A stretch of 64,000 nucleotides of DNA from Temnopleurus reevesii (GCA_036244855.1 BQKZ01000064.1:18271-82270); one strand, 5' to 3'. Shown: positions 1 through 12,106, counted from the first letter of the stretch. Numbers and translations are program-made. The notes: a model not told the origin generated them from the letters alone.

Positions 1-879
1 TTTGTATACTTACTCATACTTTTAATTTTAACAAGAGACTGAAAATGAAGGAAAAATAGATTTAGATAGATATCTGCCCATTCACATACTCATAATGGCT
101 TTACCACATCAAAGGAATATTATTCCCAGTAATTTTGGAACAAAATATTGAACATGTGTTGCACATTTTGCTAAATAATAGTGAAGATCAATCATTTTTT
201 TTTTTTTGACAGAGCCATGACTGTTAAAGCTGGAATGGAGTTGTTTACCTTGTCCAGTTTCCAAACTTTGAAAATTCAGATTTAGTGGATTTGAACTTCC
301 TTTAAGAATTGAAAACATTAGGAATGAAAAAGAGTTGCTTGAAACCAAAAATGTCTCTTGAGAATCGTGCATAAAACAACTTTCAAGGACTCTTTTTCTA
401 ATGGTTTTCTTTGAACGATGTGAAGTAATTATCTAAACACATTTGTCTTTCTGCCGATATCACTCATGAGAAGGGACAACTGATTCACAATTTAGCTTGA
501 TAGACACAAAAGGATTTTCCTTCCCTCTTATGTCAAACAGGCATCGCACAATGAACAGGGCGGCTACATTCTTGTGTGTTCGTGAAGCTATTGTGAAGGC
601 TCAATGGAAGTTGTTTACTTTATCCAAATCTGTAGTCTCACAGTGTATGCAGCATATTGGGGATAAATTGCACATTCTCTATAGTTGCGCCTTGAGCATT
701 TTTTTGAAAAAGTGGATTTAGTGCCATATAAATTATATTATTATTATTATTATTATAGTAAATTACCAGCATTTTTACCAACATGTTTCGAAAGAGGTGT
801 CATAATTAATACTGCTCAAGAATGATAGGAGATAATGTGTTAAGAAAAGGTACAACATTTATAATGGACGTCTTTATAT

Positions 880-1045
880 AGAGCTTATCACTTCTTTGTG
901 AGAAGTCCCTATGAGCTTTACAAATGCAGTACTTATTACACCAGCTTCACTGTGGCTAAGAGGTACATATGCATTTCAAGGAATCTGTCGGGTACCCACT
1001 GACTTCACCTGGGTTGAGTGCAACACATTTTTAATAAATTTGACT
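880..1045 (-). mobile_element. SINE-like fragment
   Basis: The sequence caaggaatctgtcgggtacc with cacctgggttgagtgca matches the middle of the tRNA-derived family seen complete at 54815-55110, in reverse orientation. The tRNA-like end is missing. Confidence 0.65.
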
Positions 1046-1689
1046 CTCAGGCTATTTCTCTCTCTGTCTTTCCCTCCTCTCTCTCCCTCCCTCTTTGTCT
1101 CTCTCCCATATTCCTTTTCTTTCTCTCTCTTTCTATTTTACTATCTCTTTAAATGAAACTAGACAGATGCATTCATATTTTTGCCACAATTATTTATTAA
1201 TTAAAATCAGATACTTTCATGACATTTGTTTCTAAATAAAAACAACTCCTGCAATTTCTATCCATCTATAGTAGATACTATTTAAACAGGTGTACACATA
1301 AAGAAAGCAGAAATAATTAATTAATTAATTTGGCTATTGATATATTTTTTGTTTAAAAAGTGAATTTGTGCCAAGGAAATATCTGGAACTATAATACAAA
1401 TAATAAGATATATAGCATATATTTATTACACAATAGAGAAATCAATATTTTTTAATTTAAAAATATATATTATTTTGTACATGTCATGATTTAATTAATG
1501 GCATTTGCTGACATGTGTTTTAAGAGAGGGCTGTGCTTCTCTTTACATATAGATTTTTTAAAATGATTAGATTAATGCATGTTTGGCCGATTTGTGAGTT
1601 ATCTCTTTTGTATACTTTTAATTCACTTTCTATTATTGAATAACAAATAATTGAACAAGAAAGGCAAGGTGATTAGATACCAATTTCTT

Positions 1690-2045
1690 GGCAGATGACA
1701 CAGCTCCCCACTGGCAGCAGGGATCATCATATCTTTGAAAATATGTAACTTTTGAACAGGTTGTCTGATTTTGCTCAAATGTTCAGTTTGTTTGACTGAT
1801 ATTTCTTCATCCAATGAAAACATAATAATTCCAAGCTCTTGATTCCCCTTTAACAATGCTTTTTCAAACTTTTCTATTTATAGTGGTATACACATTTGTA
1901 ACACGTAAGAACAATGATTGAGCCAAGACTCGCATTGGTGTGTTATAAGATCCTTTTAATTTGCTTTCATCTTCCAGCAACACGCAAGAACAATGATTGA
2001 GCCAAGACTCGCATTGGTGTGTTATAAGATCCTTTTAATTGCTGG
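1690..2045. repeat. Dispersed repeat and 80-bp tandem duplication left of the gap
   Basis: 1690-1865 is a member of a dispersed family ending in cccctttaa (also at 2828-2935, 15065-15235 and 22643-22812; shared core cagcagggatc). Next to it, a segment with gaacaatgattgagccaaga is present twice (about 1908 and 1988), nearly identical. Confidence 0.75.
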
Positions 2046-2157
2046 CCTGATCAAATTAGACCTGAACCAGACCTAATCCATATCCAAACTGAAAACCCTG
2101 AAAATATACAAGAGAATACAAAGATAATGAATACATTGAAACATAATTGAATACAAT

Positions 2158-2827
2158 NNNNNNNNNNNNNNNNNNNNNNNNNNNNNNNNNNNNNNNNNNN
2201 NNNNNNNNNNNNNNNNNNNNNNNNNNNNNNNNNNNNNNNNNNNNNNNNNNNNNNNNNNNNNNNNNNNNNNNNNNNNNNNNNNNNNNNNNNNNNNNNNNNN
2301 NNNNNNNNNNNNNNNNNNNNNNNNNNNNNNNNNNNNNNNNNNNNNNNNNNNNNNNNNNNNNNNNNNNNNNNNNNNNNNNNNNNNNNNNNNNNNNNNNNNN
2401 NNNNNNNNNNNNNNNNNNNNNNNNNNNNNNNNNNNNNNNNNNNNNNNNNNNNNNNNNNNNNNNNNNNNNNNNNNNNNNNNNNNNNNNNNNNNNNNNNNNN
2501 NNNNNNNNNNNNNNNNNNNNNNNNNNNNNNNNNNNNNNNNNNNNNNNNNNNNNNNNNNNNNNNNNNNNNNNNNNNNNNNNNNNNNNNNNNNNNNNNNNNN
2601 NNNNNNNNNNNNNNNNNNNNNNNNNNNNNNNNNNNNNNNNNNNNNNNNNNNNNNNNNNNNNNNNNNNNNNNNNNNNNNNNNNNNNNNNNNNNNNNNNNNN
2701 NNNNNNNNNNNNNNNNNNNNNNNNNNNNNNNNNNNNNNNNNNNNNNNNNNNNNNNNNNNNNNNNNNNNNNNNNNNNNNNNNNNNNNNNNNNNNNNNNNNN
2801 NNNNNNNNNNNNNNNNNNNNNNNNNNN
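2158..2827. other. Assembly gap (670 N)
   Basis: A run of unknown bases. The sequence on each side shares pieces of the same dispersed repeat (ctttaacaatgctttttcaa at 1847 and 2911), so the gap probably lies in a repeated region. SRBD1 exons could be hidden here. Confidence 0.99.
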
Positions 2828-3654
2828 TTTCGCTCAAACTTTTTTTCATCTGTTTGTCTGATTTTTGCGCTTTGAATCAGAGCAAGAAATTCTTGGTCCG
2901 GAGTCCTCCTTTAACAATGCTTTTTCAAACTTTTCTATTTATAGTGGTATACACATTGAATACATTACAGCTTGATTGAGTGTGAAAAGACCAGTTCACT
3001 GATTTATTTAAATATATGCATGTTTCTTGCTAACAAATATAATTACATGGTATTTCTTACCAGTAATATCTGGTTTGGGTAATAACTGGAAAATAAATGG
3101 TCACAGAGTTGTTCAAAAAACTTGAAAATGATATTCAAAACCTTAAATGAAATATGTGCCAGATTATTTTGCAGAAAATGTATATGATATGATAGAGTAA
3201 TGGGTACATAAAGGTTTTGAATTTGGCTGTGTTGTTACTTTTGATATTACATAAGTCCCACATGTTGCTTCATGTGCTGGCTAGAAGAGGATAAACACTC
3301 ATGACTACAATCATTAAGCTTTTAACTACTTTTGCATTACTAAATGTAGATCAAATTTTCCTCGTCAAGGCAGTTGTATTGTGCACTTTTGTTACTATCA
3401 TAGGATCACTTCTACCCATGGATTTATTTTCCAAATTGAAAGTTCTTTGTGAGTACTCAACATTAGTTTTAAACATGTTCGTAACAGTTGAACTACATTC
3501 CTTGTAATCCGATTGGCATGCATTGATTACTGCTATTGATTACTAAGATTTCTACAATTAATGCTGAGCATGATTATTCCAGAGATATGTCTCAACAATG
3601 CATTTCCAGGAAAAGAATTTCTCAGGTGGAAAAACATTAACCCATAAACTGCTG

Positions 3655-3674
3655 CGGGCCACTTTTGTGGCCCG
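3655..3674. other. Perfect GC hairpin
   Basis: cgggccac-tttt-gtggcccg forms an 8-bp perfect stem with a T4 loop in otherwise AT-rich sequence. It could be a fold-back remnant; no gene is attached to it. Confidence 0.6.
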
Positions 3675-4525
3675 AGAACTTGAAACAGCCATACCAGCAA
3701 TCTGTGTGCATGACAAAAGAATACAGAACTATTGTGCATGAACCACTTTCTCAAACATACAATTAATATTAGTTGCCAATGGTCATTCATTACTCTGGGC
3801 TGAAAAGAATTCTTCCAAACTTCAGTAGCATTACACAATGGACTCCCGATATGTGTCGAATTCTTTCCTAGCTCATTATTGATATACACAGAGCTTTAGT
3901 ACAGGGCTTTGATTTTCACTTTGATTAGACTCCTAATTACATATTCAAAGCATTGTTTTAAGAAAGATCATTTACTAAAAAACTGTGATACCTTTTGCCA
4001 TGATATTGTACATTATTTGAGAGTAAGTTGTGTAAATTCCAGCATCATACCACTGACATGTATAACATAAATAAAGTATCCAATGTTTTGTTTGGAATTT
4101 ATTGCATCAAGAAAAACGCTGACACAGTATAGTAAACCCTTAATTGTAATGCTGATGGGAACATGCATTGTTTTTGCTGACCCAGTCATACCAGCTGTAA
4201 TTACACAGAATGTTGGTGAAGCGAACATATTCAACCCCCCCCCCCCCCCACAAACTAAAAATTGAAATAGTAATTTCATGATCTTTCACTTTGGCACGAT
4301 AAGCAATAGATAAAATGACAGCTGAAGGTAAAACTATGAAGCACATAGCATGTGGAAGCATGTGGAAATCAGATGAAATAAGACCCTAACAAGTTTTTAT
4401 TTCTAACATTTTTAGCTATACCTAATAAAGTTCTTTTGTAAATGATATTTTAATTTCAAAGCTATTCCCCGATTGCATTTAGAACGACGCACTTCTACAG
4501 CATAGGTTGCAAAATACCCCAAAAT

Positions 4526-4720
4526 TTACTGCACATCATAACTTTCAACAGTTGTTTGATACATCTCTATCGCCTCATTTGCATCAGGCAGCACCGAACC
4601 TTGAACATCAAAGGATACACGCAGCTCCTTCATTCTTTTGCTCATGCTTTTAATTACACCAGTTGATGGCCATTTTTGTATGTAGTTACTATTCCAGACA
4701 GTGTGGTATGTCTTATCTCC
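4526..4720 (-). pseudogene. Unidentified coding remnant (C-terminal ~65 codons)
   Basis: The minus strand reads TYHTVWNSNYIQKWPSTGV, KSMSKRMKELRVSFDVQG and ANEAIEMYQTTVESYDVQ before TAA. The composition looks like a globular protein, unlike the surrounding random frames. An in-frame TGA directly upstream at about 4723 blocks extension, so it is either a last exon with an acceptor near 4711 or a truncated retrocopy. I do not recognise the family. Confidence 0.45.
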
Positions 4721-5204
4721 AACATACAGTCAACTCTGCCTAAGCCAAACTTCTCAAGCCTGATAATCACCTATTCTTAATTAAAATATTTTTCAGAACA
4801 AATCATACAAGCATTGTGTTAGGTTACACGGCCTCTTGTTAGTTGAATTTATCCTTCAAATTTGTATGGTACCAAGTGATTTGACATAGACAGAGTTACC
4901 TGTATCTATTAATTATCCAAATACCTTTCAAATTGTATTGCTTATTTGATTTGTTTTCTTCTGAAAGTAATTAGAAGAAGTGTGATTTTGCCGCAATCGT
5001 TTTTTAAAACCCATCTTTTTCCATATTTCATGATCGGCATATGAATTAAGTTTTTTTTGATGCAAAAGAAAAAATATGTGTTGAACAGTCTGAATAACTA
5101 TGGTACTTACATCCATATATTTTTTTCCCCTTGTCCAAATGCATTACCATTTTAGGTTCTCATCCTTGGTTATCTTGGTACCCAATATTTTTTCTCTCCT
5201 GCAG

Positions 5205-5485
5205 AATTTGAAAAGCCGCTCTTCAAGCAAAACATCATGTCCATCGACCAGATCAAACTTGGCCTACGACTGACGGGACGCGTGGTGAACGCTGTGCACT
5301 TTGGGGTCTTTGTGGACATTGGGGTAGCAGACTCCGGCCTTTGTCATCGCAACCAGATGGCCCATCATATACTCAAGGGAAGAGTCCTGGGGCCGGGGGA
5401 TAAGGTAGAGGTGGAGGTCGCCAGTAAGAAGCTGACGAACCAGGGAAAGTGGAATATTGGTTTGAGACTTGTAGGTGTAAGCTAA
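5205..5485 (+). CDS. SRBD1: SRBD1-like protein, last coding exon (S1 RNA-binding domain)
   Basis: This exon encodes a C-terminal S1/OB-fold domain. Visible motifs are LTGRVVNAVHFGVFVDIGV, the Gly-Val-Phe-Val-Asp-Ile-Gly core typical of S1 domains, then SGLCHRNQM and LGPGDKVEVEV, ending with a TAA at 5483-5485. A consensus acceptor (tttctctcctgcag) precedes 5205, and the frame is open from there, so the ATG at 5237 is internal and not the start. The exon supplies about 92 codons. In SRBD1 (the metazoan Tex/YqgF-like S1 protein, thought to bind RNA) this domain closes the protein. Earlier exons must lie left of the window or in the gap at 2158-2827; I found none in 1-5204. A long CT tract follows the stop. 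The gene converges on the UBR gene. A different single-S1 protein is possible but less likely. Confidence 0.82.
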
Positions 5486-5529
5486 AGATCTCAAATCGAG
5501 TATAATATTTGTCTGCATATTTTTGTATT

Positions 5530-5740
5530 TTACAATCCACTCTCTCCCTCTCACCCCTTCTTTCTTGCTTTCCCCAACTTTCTCTGTCTCTCTCCATTCT
5601 CTCCCCCCCCCTTCTTTCTGTCTCTCCCTCTCTCCCTCTCTTTCCATTTCCCTCTCCCTCCTTCCTGTATTCACATTCTCTCCTTCCCTTTCCAATCCTG
5701 TCTCTCCCTCGCTTCCCTCTATCTCTCCCCCAAATGTATA
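5530..5740 (+). repeat. Pyrimidine (CT)-rich tract after SRBD1
   Basis: About 200 bases of almost pure C/T with ctctccctctct motifs begin 45 bases after the SRBD1 stop. It probably lies in the 3' UTR or just beyond. It explains the long artefactual open frames on both strands. Confidence 0.85.
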
Positions 5741-5779
5741 TTTTTCCTCCCGATCCCTTTCGCTCTTACCAACTGAGTA

Positions 5780-5850
5780 AGCACTAATGCAAAGCGCCTT
5801 GAGCACTCAGCATAGTGGGTATGTGCGCTATATAAATTGCATGTTGTCAT
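5780..5850 (+). repeat. GCGCTATATAAATT tail of a retroposon
   Basis: caaagcgccttgagcactca followed by gtgcgctatataaattgc is a 3' tail motif found many times in the window (690, 31630, 40405, 55080, 61540, 63300), usually followed by simple repeats. It is likely the shared end of a SINE/LINE pair. Confidence 0.65.
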
Positions 5851-6209
5851 TCCAGCAATATTTGTCAGAATGTAATTTTTTATTGCTTTTCTTTTCCTTC
5901 TGAAGGTGTGGAAGTTTTTTAAAAAGAATGTGTACATACATGACGGGCATTGTTAGTTTAAATGAGGCTCTTAGTCTCAAAGGAAACCTCCAAAATTCCC
6001 TGCCCCACACAGATGTGTTTCAGTTTTAGGTTTTTCTATATGCAAATTCAACTTCTGAGCACTGTAAGAAAAGGAGGCCAAACTTGAAGGAGGGGGGGGG
6101 GGCTTCCATAGTGGAACAAGAGCACTTTTCAATAGGTTTAGCTCTAAGCCCATTGCATTGCTATGTCAGTACGGAGATATTCTATAGACAGAAATACCTG
6201 AAGACCCCT

Positions 6210-6229
6210 CCCCGTTATTATTAACGGGG
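6210..6229. other. Short palindrome
   Basis: ccccgttattattaacgggg pairs 8 bases at each end around a short AT centre. No associated gene is apparent. Confidence 0.5.
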
Positions 6230-6680
6230 AATTAACATGAAAATTAACACCCACCCTGAATTTGTATATGAGATGAAATGTAAGGCTTTGTATGCTCAAT
6301 ATGTCAATATTTTGAGGTTTTTCATATGCTTTTGTGCATGTACCAAAAGCCAAAATTTTGAATACTTAAAGTCTCGTAAATAAGACCCATGAATAAAGTC
6401 AATGTAAGCAGAAATGCCAGCCATTCTGGAATATGCACAGGGTAAAAATTGAAATGTGAATAATGTAACAGCTTAACGAAGGTGCAAGATAACAATAAGC
6501 AAGAGCCTCTGTCAGCCACTCGCTTGTGATGAAAGCGTTTGATTTATATGGAAATACAGTTCAAGCATAGTCCAGCATGGTTGGCAACTCTGTCATTAGT
6601 GGAGGAAGAAACTCTGTCAGGGTATATAGGTGCAATGCCTTATGGTGCTAATTTCTGAAAAACAGATCTGGGGAATATTT

Positions 6681-6855
6681 CATAGCTGCCAACTGTTACT
6701 AAATTTTGGTAATTATTATTAATTTGTGTTAAATCCGGTAAAGGTTACCAAATTTTCCAACATAAACACCTTGCACTTCAATGTAAAATATGAGAAGTTT
6801 ACTAATTTGTTTCAGAATTATTACTAATATCTATTGACTCATGTTGGCAGCTATG
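6681..6855. mobile_element. MITE with 13-bp perfect TIR
   Basis: The element begins catagctgccaac and ends with its exact complement gttggcagctatg. It is 175 bp, AT-rich, with no coding capacity. A second member is at 14478-14679. It is flanked by 38-39-bp direct repeats (ttatggtgctaatttctgaa at 6640 and 6857), much longer than a normal target duplication. Confidence 0.8.
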
Positions 6856-6959
6856 ATTATGGTGCTAATTTCTGAAAACAGATCTGGGGAATATATTACC
6901 CGTATCATCCCCATGACATCTGAAAAAATGTTTTGGGTATACATGGTGTTTTGTAAAAG

Positions 6960-8990
6960 TTATCAATTTGTTGAGTTGCCATGAAGAATGTTCAGAAAGA
7001 GTATCAAAGATACAGTGATTGAAAAGTATATGTTGATCTTTACTTTTCCCTTCTTTTTTAATTCATAATGCTTTAAATCAGAAAGGATGGATATATGAAA
7101 AGTAAAGAAATGGCTATTATGCATTTCTAAACAGGTAGGTTTGTTGTACCAAAGAACTTGATTTCCAATCGAGTTTTATATTCTGTACAAAAGTTAGTGT
7201 TGAGGATCTTGAATGAAGATTGGTACTACTAATTTAATTCAATGCGATGAAGAATATTTGGAAAAGGTGTCGGAGATACAGTGATCAAGAAGAATTATGT
7301 TGCAATTTTGTTTGCCTTCTTTTTTAACGTATGATCATGGTTATAAACCAGAAGGAGATGAAAAGAATAGAAAAGATATGGATATTATGAAGATCTAAAT
7401 ACATAGTTTTGTTGTACCAAGGAACTTGATTTCCAATCAAGTTTATGTATGAAAATGAGGATTGAGGGTCTTAAATAAACATTGGTACTGCTACTTTGTT
7501 AAGTTGCTATTAAGAATAATAGGTAAAGGTACTGTTATGCCCATTACATGACATTTTAGGCATAAAGTTGTCAATTTGTTAAGATGCTATGAAGAATGTT
7601 AGAAGAAGGAACAAATGTACCTTGTACCATACAGTGATCAGAAGGTATATGTTGCTACATGTATTTCTTTTGCCTATATTTCTTTTATTCATGATGGTTG
7701 TACACAAAAAAGGAATAAAAAGGATAGAAAAGATATGGAAAGTGAAAAAATAGATATTTTGCATTTCTAAACAGATAGGTTTGTTGTACCAAAGAAATTG
7801 ATGTCCAATTGAGTTTCATATTCTGTACAATAGTTAGTGTTGGGGGTATCCAATGGGCATTGGTATTGTGCTGCTACTTTGTTAAGATGCTTTGTTAAGA
7901 ATAATAGGAAAAGGTATCAAAGATACAGTTATTGAAAATAGGCGGGTTTATTATATATTCAAATTTATGTGCGTTTAACGTAGTTACGCGATATTCTATA
8001 GGCTGGTTGATAACAATAAGACTACAATACTTGGAATCCAGTTTGTTGCTATGTCGGGCAAGCCTCGGGCAAGCTTTTGGGTTGTCAAGAACTACCGTTG
8101 TGTTAGAGGTATGCATAAAATTTGCATCTATTAGTAAACCCGCCTATTGTGTATTGCAATTTATTTTGCCTATTTTTTTTTAATTTCATGATGGTTGTAC
8201 CATACAGTGATCAGAAGGTATATGTTGCTACATGTATTTCTCTTGCCTATATTTTTTTTTTTATTCATGATGGTTGTACACCAAAAAAAGAATGAAAAGG
8301 ATAGAAAAGATATGGAAAGTGAAAAATAGATATTTTGCATTTCTAAACAAGTAGGTTTGTTGTACCAAAGAAATTGATTTCCAATCGAGTTTTGTAAAAA
8401 AGTTAGTATTGAGGGTATTCAATGAACATTGGTATTGTGCTGCTACTTTTTTAAGATGCTTTGTTAAGAATAATAGGAAAAGGTATCAAAGATACAGTTA
8501 TTGGAAATTGTGTGTTGCAATTTATTTTGCCTATTTTTTTTTAAATCCATGATGGTTGTAAACCAGAAAGGAATGAGAAGAAGCGAAGAGTATCTAAAAT
8601 GTGAAGATATCTATATTGCACAGATCTTAACAGGTATTTTGGTGATACCAAAGATCTTTCAAATAAAGTATTATATTCTAAACAAAAGTTACTATTGAGG
8701 GTCTTGAATGAATATTGATATTGCTATGAAAATGCTATGATGAATGCAAGATAAGGTATCGAAGATACAGAGATCGAAAAGTATATGTTGCAATTTCTTT
8801 TGGCTTCTTTTGATTTGTAAACCAGAAAAGGGAATGAAAAGAATGAAGAAGATGTGAAAAATGAAGAAATGGATATCATGCATATCAAAATAAGTAGTTC
8901 CAACAAAAATTGGTGTTTTGGGTGTTGAATGAACATTGATACTACTATAGAGTGTATACTACATTTATTTTTCAAGTTTAGAATGAATAT
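6960..8990. repeat. Degenerate long tandem array
   Basis: Roughly 270-350-base units carry the same landmarks: agatacagtgat, catgatggttgta, ggaatgaaaaggatagaaaa, ttgttgtaccaaagaa and tgatttccaatcgagttt (7141, 7409, 7781, 8357 and a weak one near 8640). Units have diverged and one carries a MITE. No coding potential. Confidence 0.82.
7940..8145. mobile_element. MITE with GGCGGGTTTA inverted ends
   Basis: aggcgggttta at the left and taaacccgcct at the right are perfect complements around 184 bp of unique sequence. A neighbouring array unit (8494-8520) shows the site without the insert, with TA or AT next to the ends, which suggests a Tc1/mariner-type 2-bp target. Confidence 0.83.
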
Positions 8991-9494
8991 TCATCCTAGA
9001 GTAGGTTTAAAGAGTAAAAGTACACAGAAATGAAGGTTTTTACACTGTAGTCTGAGGAAAGACCAGGCATATTTGTTTTCAAATCAGTAAGTGTTTATAT
9101 AATATATATTTTTTGTGAATAAGAATTGAACAAATTTTTAGATTGGAGAAGCAAAAAAGATTTATATTCCACTATTTATTGTGAACATTTCCTGTTGACA
9201 TAAGGCGCTGTAAATCATTGTAAAAACAAAAAATACTTTTCTTTTTAGCATCCTAAAATTTCAAATGTGACCTTACTTGAACAAGAACAAGTGATTCATT
9301 TTTACGTATTATTTTTCAAAAGACAGACATTGAAGCAGATTAAAAAAAACTCTTTTAAAAGAAATTTCATTTTAGATAATTTGTCATAATTTTTTTGTAG
9401 AAGAAGCATGTAGGAGTAGCATAAGAAATGCACTAAAGATCATTAATGTATCTGTGTTTACACCGGTGACATTTTGCCCTAAATTGTCCTTCAA

Positions 9495-9652
9495 AGGGGT
9501 AGATTGTAGGGGGAGAGAGGGTAGAATGAAGTGGGAGAGACGGTAGAATGAAGCGGGAGAGAGGGTAGAATGTAAGGGGAGAGAGGGTAGAATGAAGCGG
9601 GAGAGAGGGTAGAATGTAGGGGGAGAGAGGGTAGAATGAAGGGGGAGACGTG
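9495..9652. repeat. 22-bp minisatellite
   Basis: About seven units of gagagagggtagaatgaagc with minor variation. It directly precedes the left edge of duplicated block A. Confidence 0.88.
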
Positions 9653-10223
9653 CATACGCTATCTTTCTTTCGTGACTGTGTTTCTCCCATTCTTTCTCTC
9701 TCTCTCTCCAAAATTATCGCTCGAGTCGGATGAAAGAAAACTACATATTCATTAAATCATTTGATTAAATTATAATGGAAATAGTATAACCTTGTAAAAT
9801 CTCCACTAGAATTAAAGAATCTGAAATAGATTTTTTAACAGTAATATATGACACAAAGAGAACAATCCTTCAAAATAAATCCTCCAGCACAAGTGGAGCC
9901 ATGAGAAATTCTACGAAATAAAAGTTTCCATGCTGTAAGGGAGGGACGGTTCTTTGAAAAATCAGCAAGTAAATAACTGGTTTTAGCTAATATTTATTTG
10001 GCAAAACCAGTTTCTATAATAAGCATAATATACATCTCATCTAAAGGTCCTCCATTCATAGAACAAATAAAATCTTCCATTTTATCTCAGGCTCACTAGT
10101 TTTGTATCAATTAGTGTATAGCATATAAAATATATTTCGTTATTGTATAACAATATTTTACCTTTAAAATGTTATGTAACCATACATAAAGCTAGTGTTT
10201 TAACAAAATAGAAAAAATAGCTT

Positions 10224-11237
10224 CAACTAGATGAATCATCGACTGCACGCAGTCGAAACTTATGCCTCTGCCATCACACGATCAGAAAGATATCACTGCT
10301 TGTTCCATGCCATCAGAAATCAGAAACATGTTTGGTGAATTTACAAATTTGGGCACTGTGAACTTTGACCCTGTGAACTTAAATCTCATCAGGTCTTCCC
10401 CACATGCTACATGTAATACATAATTGACCTAAGTTTGAAAGAAATTGGTTTAATTTTTATGATGTTAGAGCAATAACAAACTTTTATCCCCTGTGACCTT
10501 TGACCTTTGATCCCCTCTCATTCTAACATGCCAGTGCGTCTACATTATCAAACTAGGTTTGGCAGAAATCGGCTCACTTTAATGTTTTGGGTGATTTTTA
10601 CAAGCTTTTTGCCCTTTGACCAACTGCACCCAAAATCTAATCAGTTTATCCTCCCATGCTTGTACATTAATGAGCTAGGTTTGGTAGAAATTGCTTCACT
10701 TTTTCTGAAGTTATGGCGGTAACAAGCTATTTTTGGTGATTTTTTTTACAAGTTTCGGGGTCTGCGACCTTTGACTCCCTGAACCAAAAATCTAATCAAT
10801 TTATCATCCCATGCTTGTACATTAATGAGCTAGGTTTGGTAGAAATTGGTTCACTTTTTCTGAAGTTACGGCAGTAACAAGCTATTTTGGGTGATTTTTT
10901 TTTACAAGTTTCGGGGTCTGTGACCTTTGTCTCCCTGAACCAAAAATTTAATCAATTTATCATCCCATGCTTTTACCTTATTGAGCTAGGTTTGGTAGAA
11001 ATTGCTTCACTTTTTCTGAAGTTACGGTATAGTGGTAACAAGCTATTTTGGGTGATTTTTTTACAAGTTTTGGGGTTTTGTGGCCTTTGACCTTTGACCC
11101 CCTTTCATTCTAACATGCCTATACATACTTGAGCCAAGTTTGGTTAAAATCCATCCAGCAGTTGCAAACAAGTTTCGGGTGCACAGGCACGGACGGACGG
11201 AAGGACAACCCGAAAACATAATGCCTCCGGCATAGAA
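10224..11237. mobile_element. 1-kb non-autonomous element with internal subrepeats (copy A)
   Basis: It starts actagatgaatcatcgactg, runs through ttatgcctctgccatcac, contains about four ~165-base subrepeats (ccctgaaccaaaaatctaat, ggtttggtagaaattg, gaagttacgg), and ends cacggacggacggaaggaca, ataatgcctccggca. A complete end in another copy (52218-52257) reads cctccggcaccac...ggtggcggaggcataaa, giving inverted tatgcctccgcca ends. No transposase. Confidence 0.8.
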
Positions 11238-11689
11238 ATGTCAGACACTTATCGAACTTTCCGCAAGCTTTTCGTTATTTGATATAGAATTGAAGTCTGC
11301 ATTGTGCACGACGTACCCTGTTTATGATTCACATGGAGATCAAACATTGAGCGTTTCAACACAAGCTACCTTAACCTCTTCAAGAACACAGGACATTAAA
11401 GTGGATTTTAAGCAGCCTGTATAAACAAATACATTTTTTCCTTTTTCATGATAAGACATGATAGTGTTTTAGATGTCTATAGAAGCATATCTATAAAACA
11501 TGCTAAGATGACAGATAAATGATATCTCTAGTATAGTTGCTGCAAAAAAAAAATGATCGGAAAACAGCACTGGCCATTCAAAATTACTGTTGCATGCACA
11601 ATTAAAGGTTGACAAAATTCTATGAAAGTCCTTATCAACACACACTTCAATTTGAATGAAACATTTTTTTTCAGATGAATTGTTATTAG

Positions 11690-12106
11690 TAAAAGGGGAA
11701 ATCCAGATGATTTATCATAGAAATATCTTATACACCTTAAAAATCAAAGAAGATTTTCGCTCCTCTTCTGATATTTAAACTCCAATTTTATGATTGTAAT
11801 TTCCACTAGGAACTATGCAATGTTATTGATGCAGTCTCCTTGACATGTGTGGAATTTTCCTACAGAAATTGTTGCAAGATACTGATGTGGCAAGAATTAT
11901 ATGTTCAAATCACAATCGTTCTTTTCTTTTTCAAACCTGACTCATACGATAACTTGTCATCAACTTTTGCTTAAATGCATTATCTAGTGATTACGCAGCC
12001 CTCTAAAAGCAGGGTGAAGAAAGAAAGTCAGATCTTTTCAGAAAACATGAAGATATCTGCTTTGTATGATATCTATATCAAATTATCATCTGGACTTCCC
12101 CTTTAA
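11690..12106. mobile_element. Fold-back element, AAAGGGGAAATCCAGATGAT ends (copy A)
   Basis: The left arm aaaggggaaatccagatgat matches the complement of the right arm atcatctggacttccccttt with one mismatch, and both arms continue as looser inverted repeats. 417 bp, non-coding; copy B lies at 19270-19686. Confidence 0.8.

Larger units (their letters stand above)
1046..3650. other. Non-coding AT-rich sequence around the gap
   Basis: Apart from the repeats listed, I see only AT-rich sequence, a short CT tract (1060-1150) and no exon with credible splice sites or conserved protein. Confidence 0.6.

Noticed and set aside
2073..2875. Long open frames across 2073-2875
   Set aside because: They consist of Ns.
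3533..3889. 118-codon open frame on the minus strand
   Set aside because: No recognisable domain, composition typical of random AT-rich sequence, and it runs through the 3655 hairpin.
5264..5806. 180-codon Glu/Arg-rich open frame opposite SRBD1
   Set aside because: It is the complement of the SRBD1 exon and the CT tract, both of which explain it.
10507..11090. Repeated small open frames at 10507, 10887, 18068 and 18454
   Set aside because: They lie inside the subrepeats of a non-autonomous element and encode nothing recognisable.
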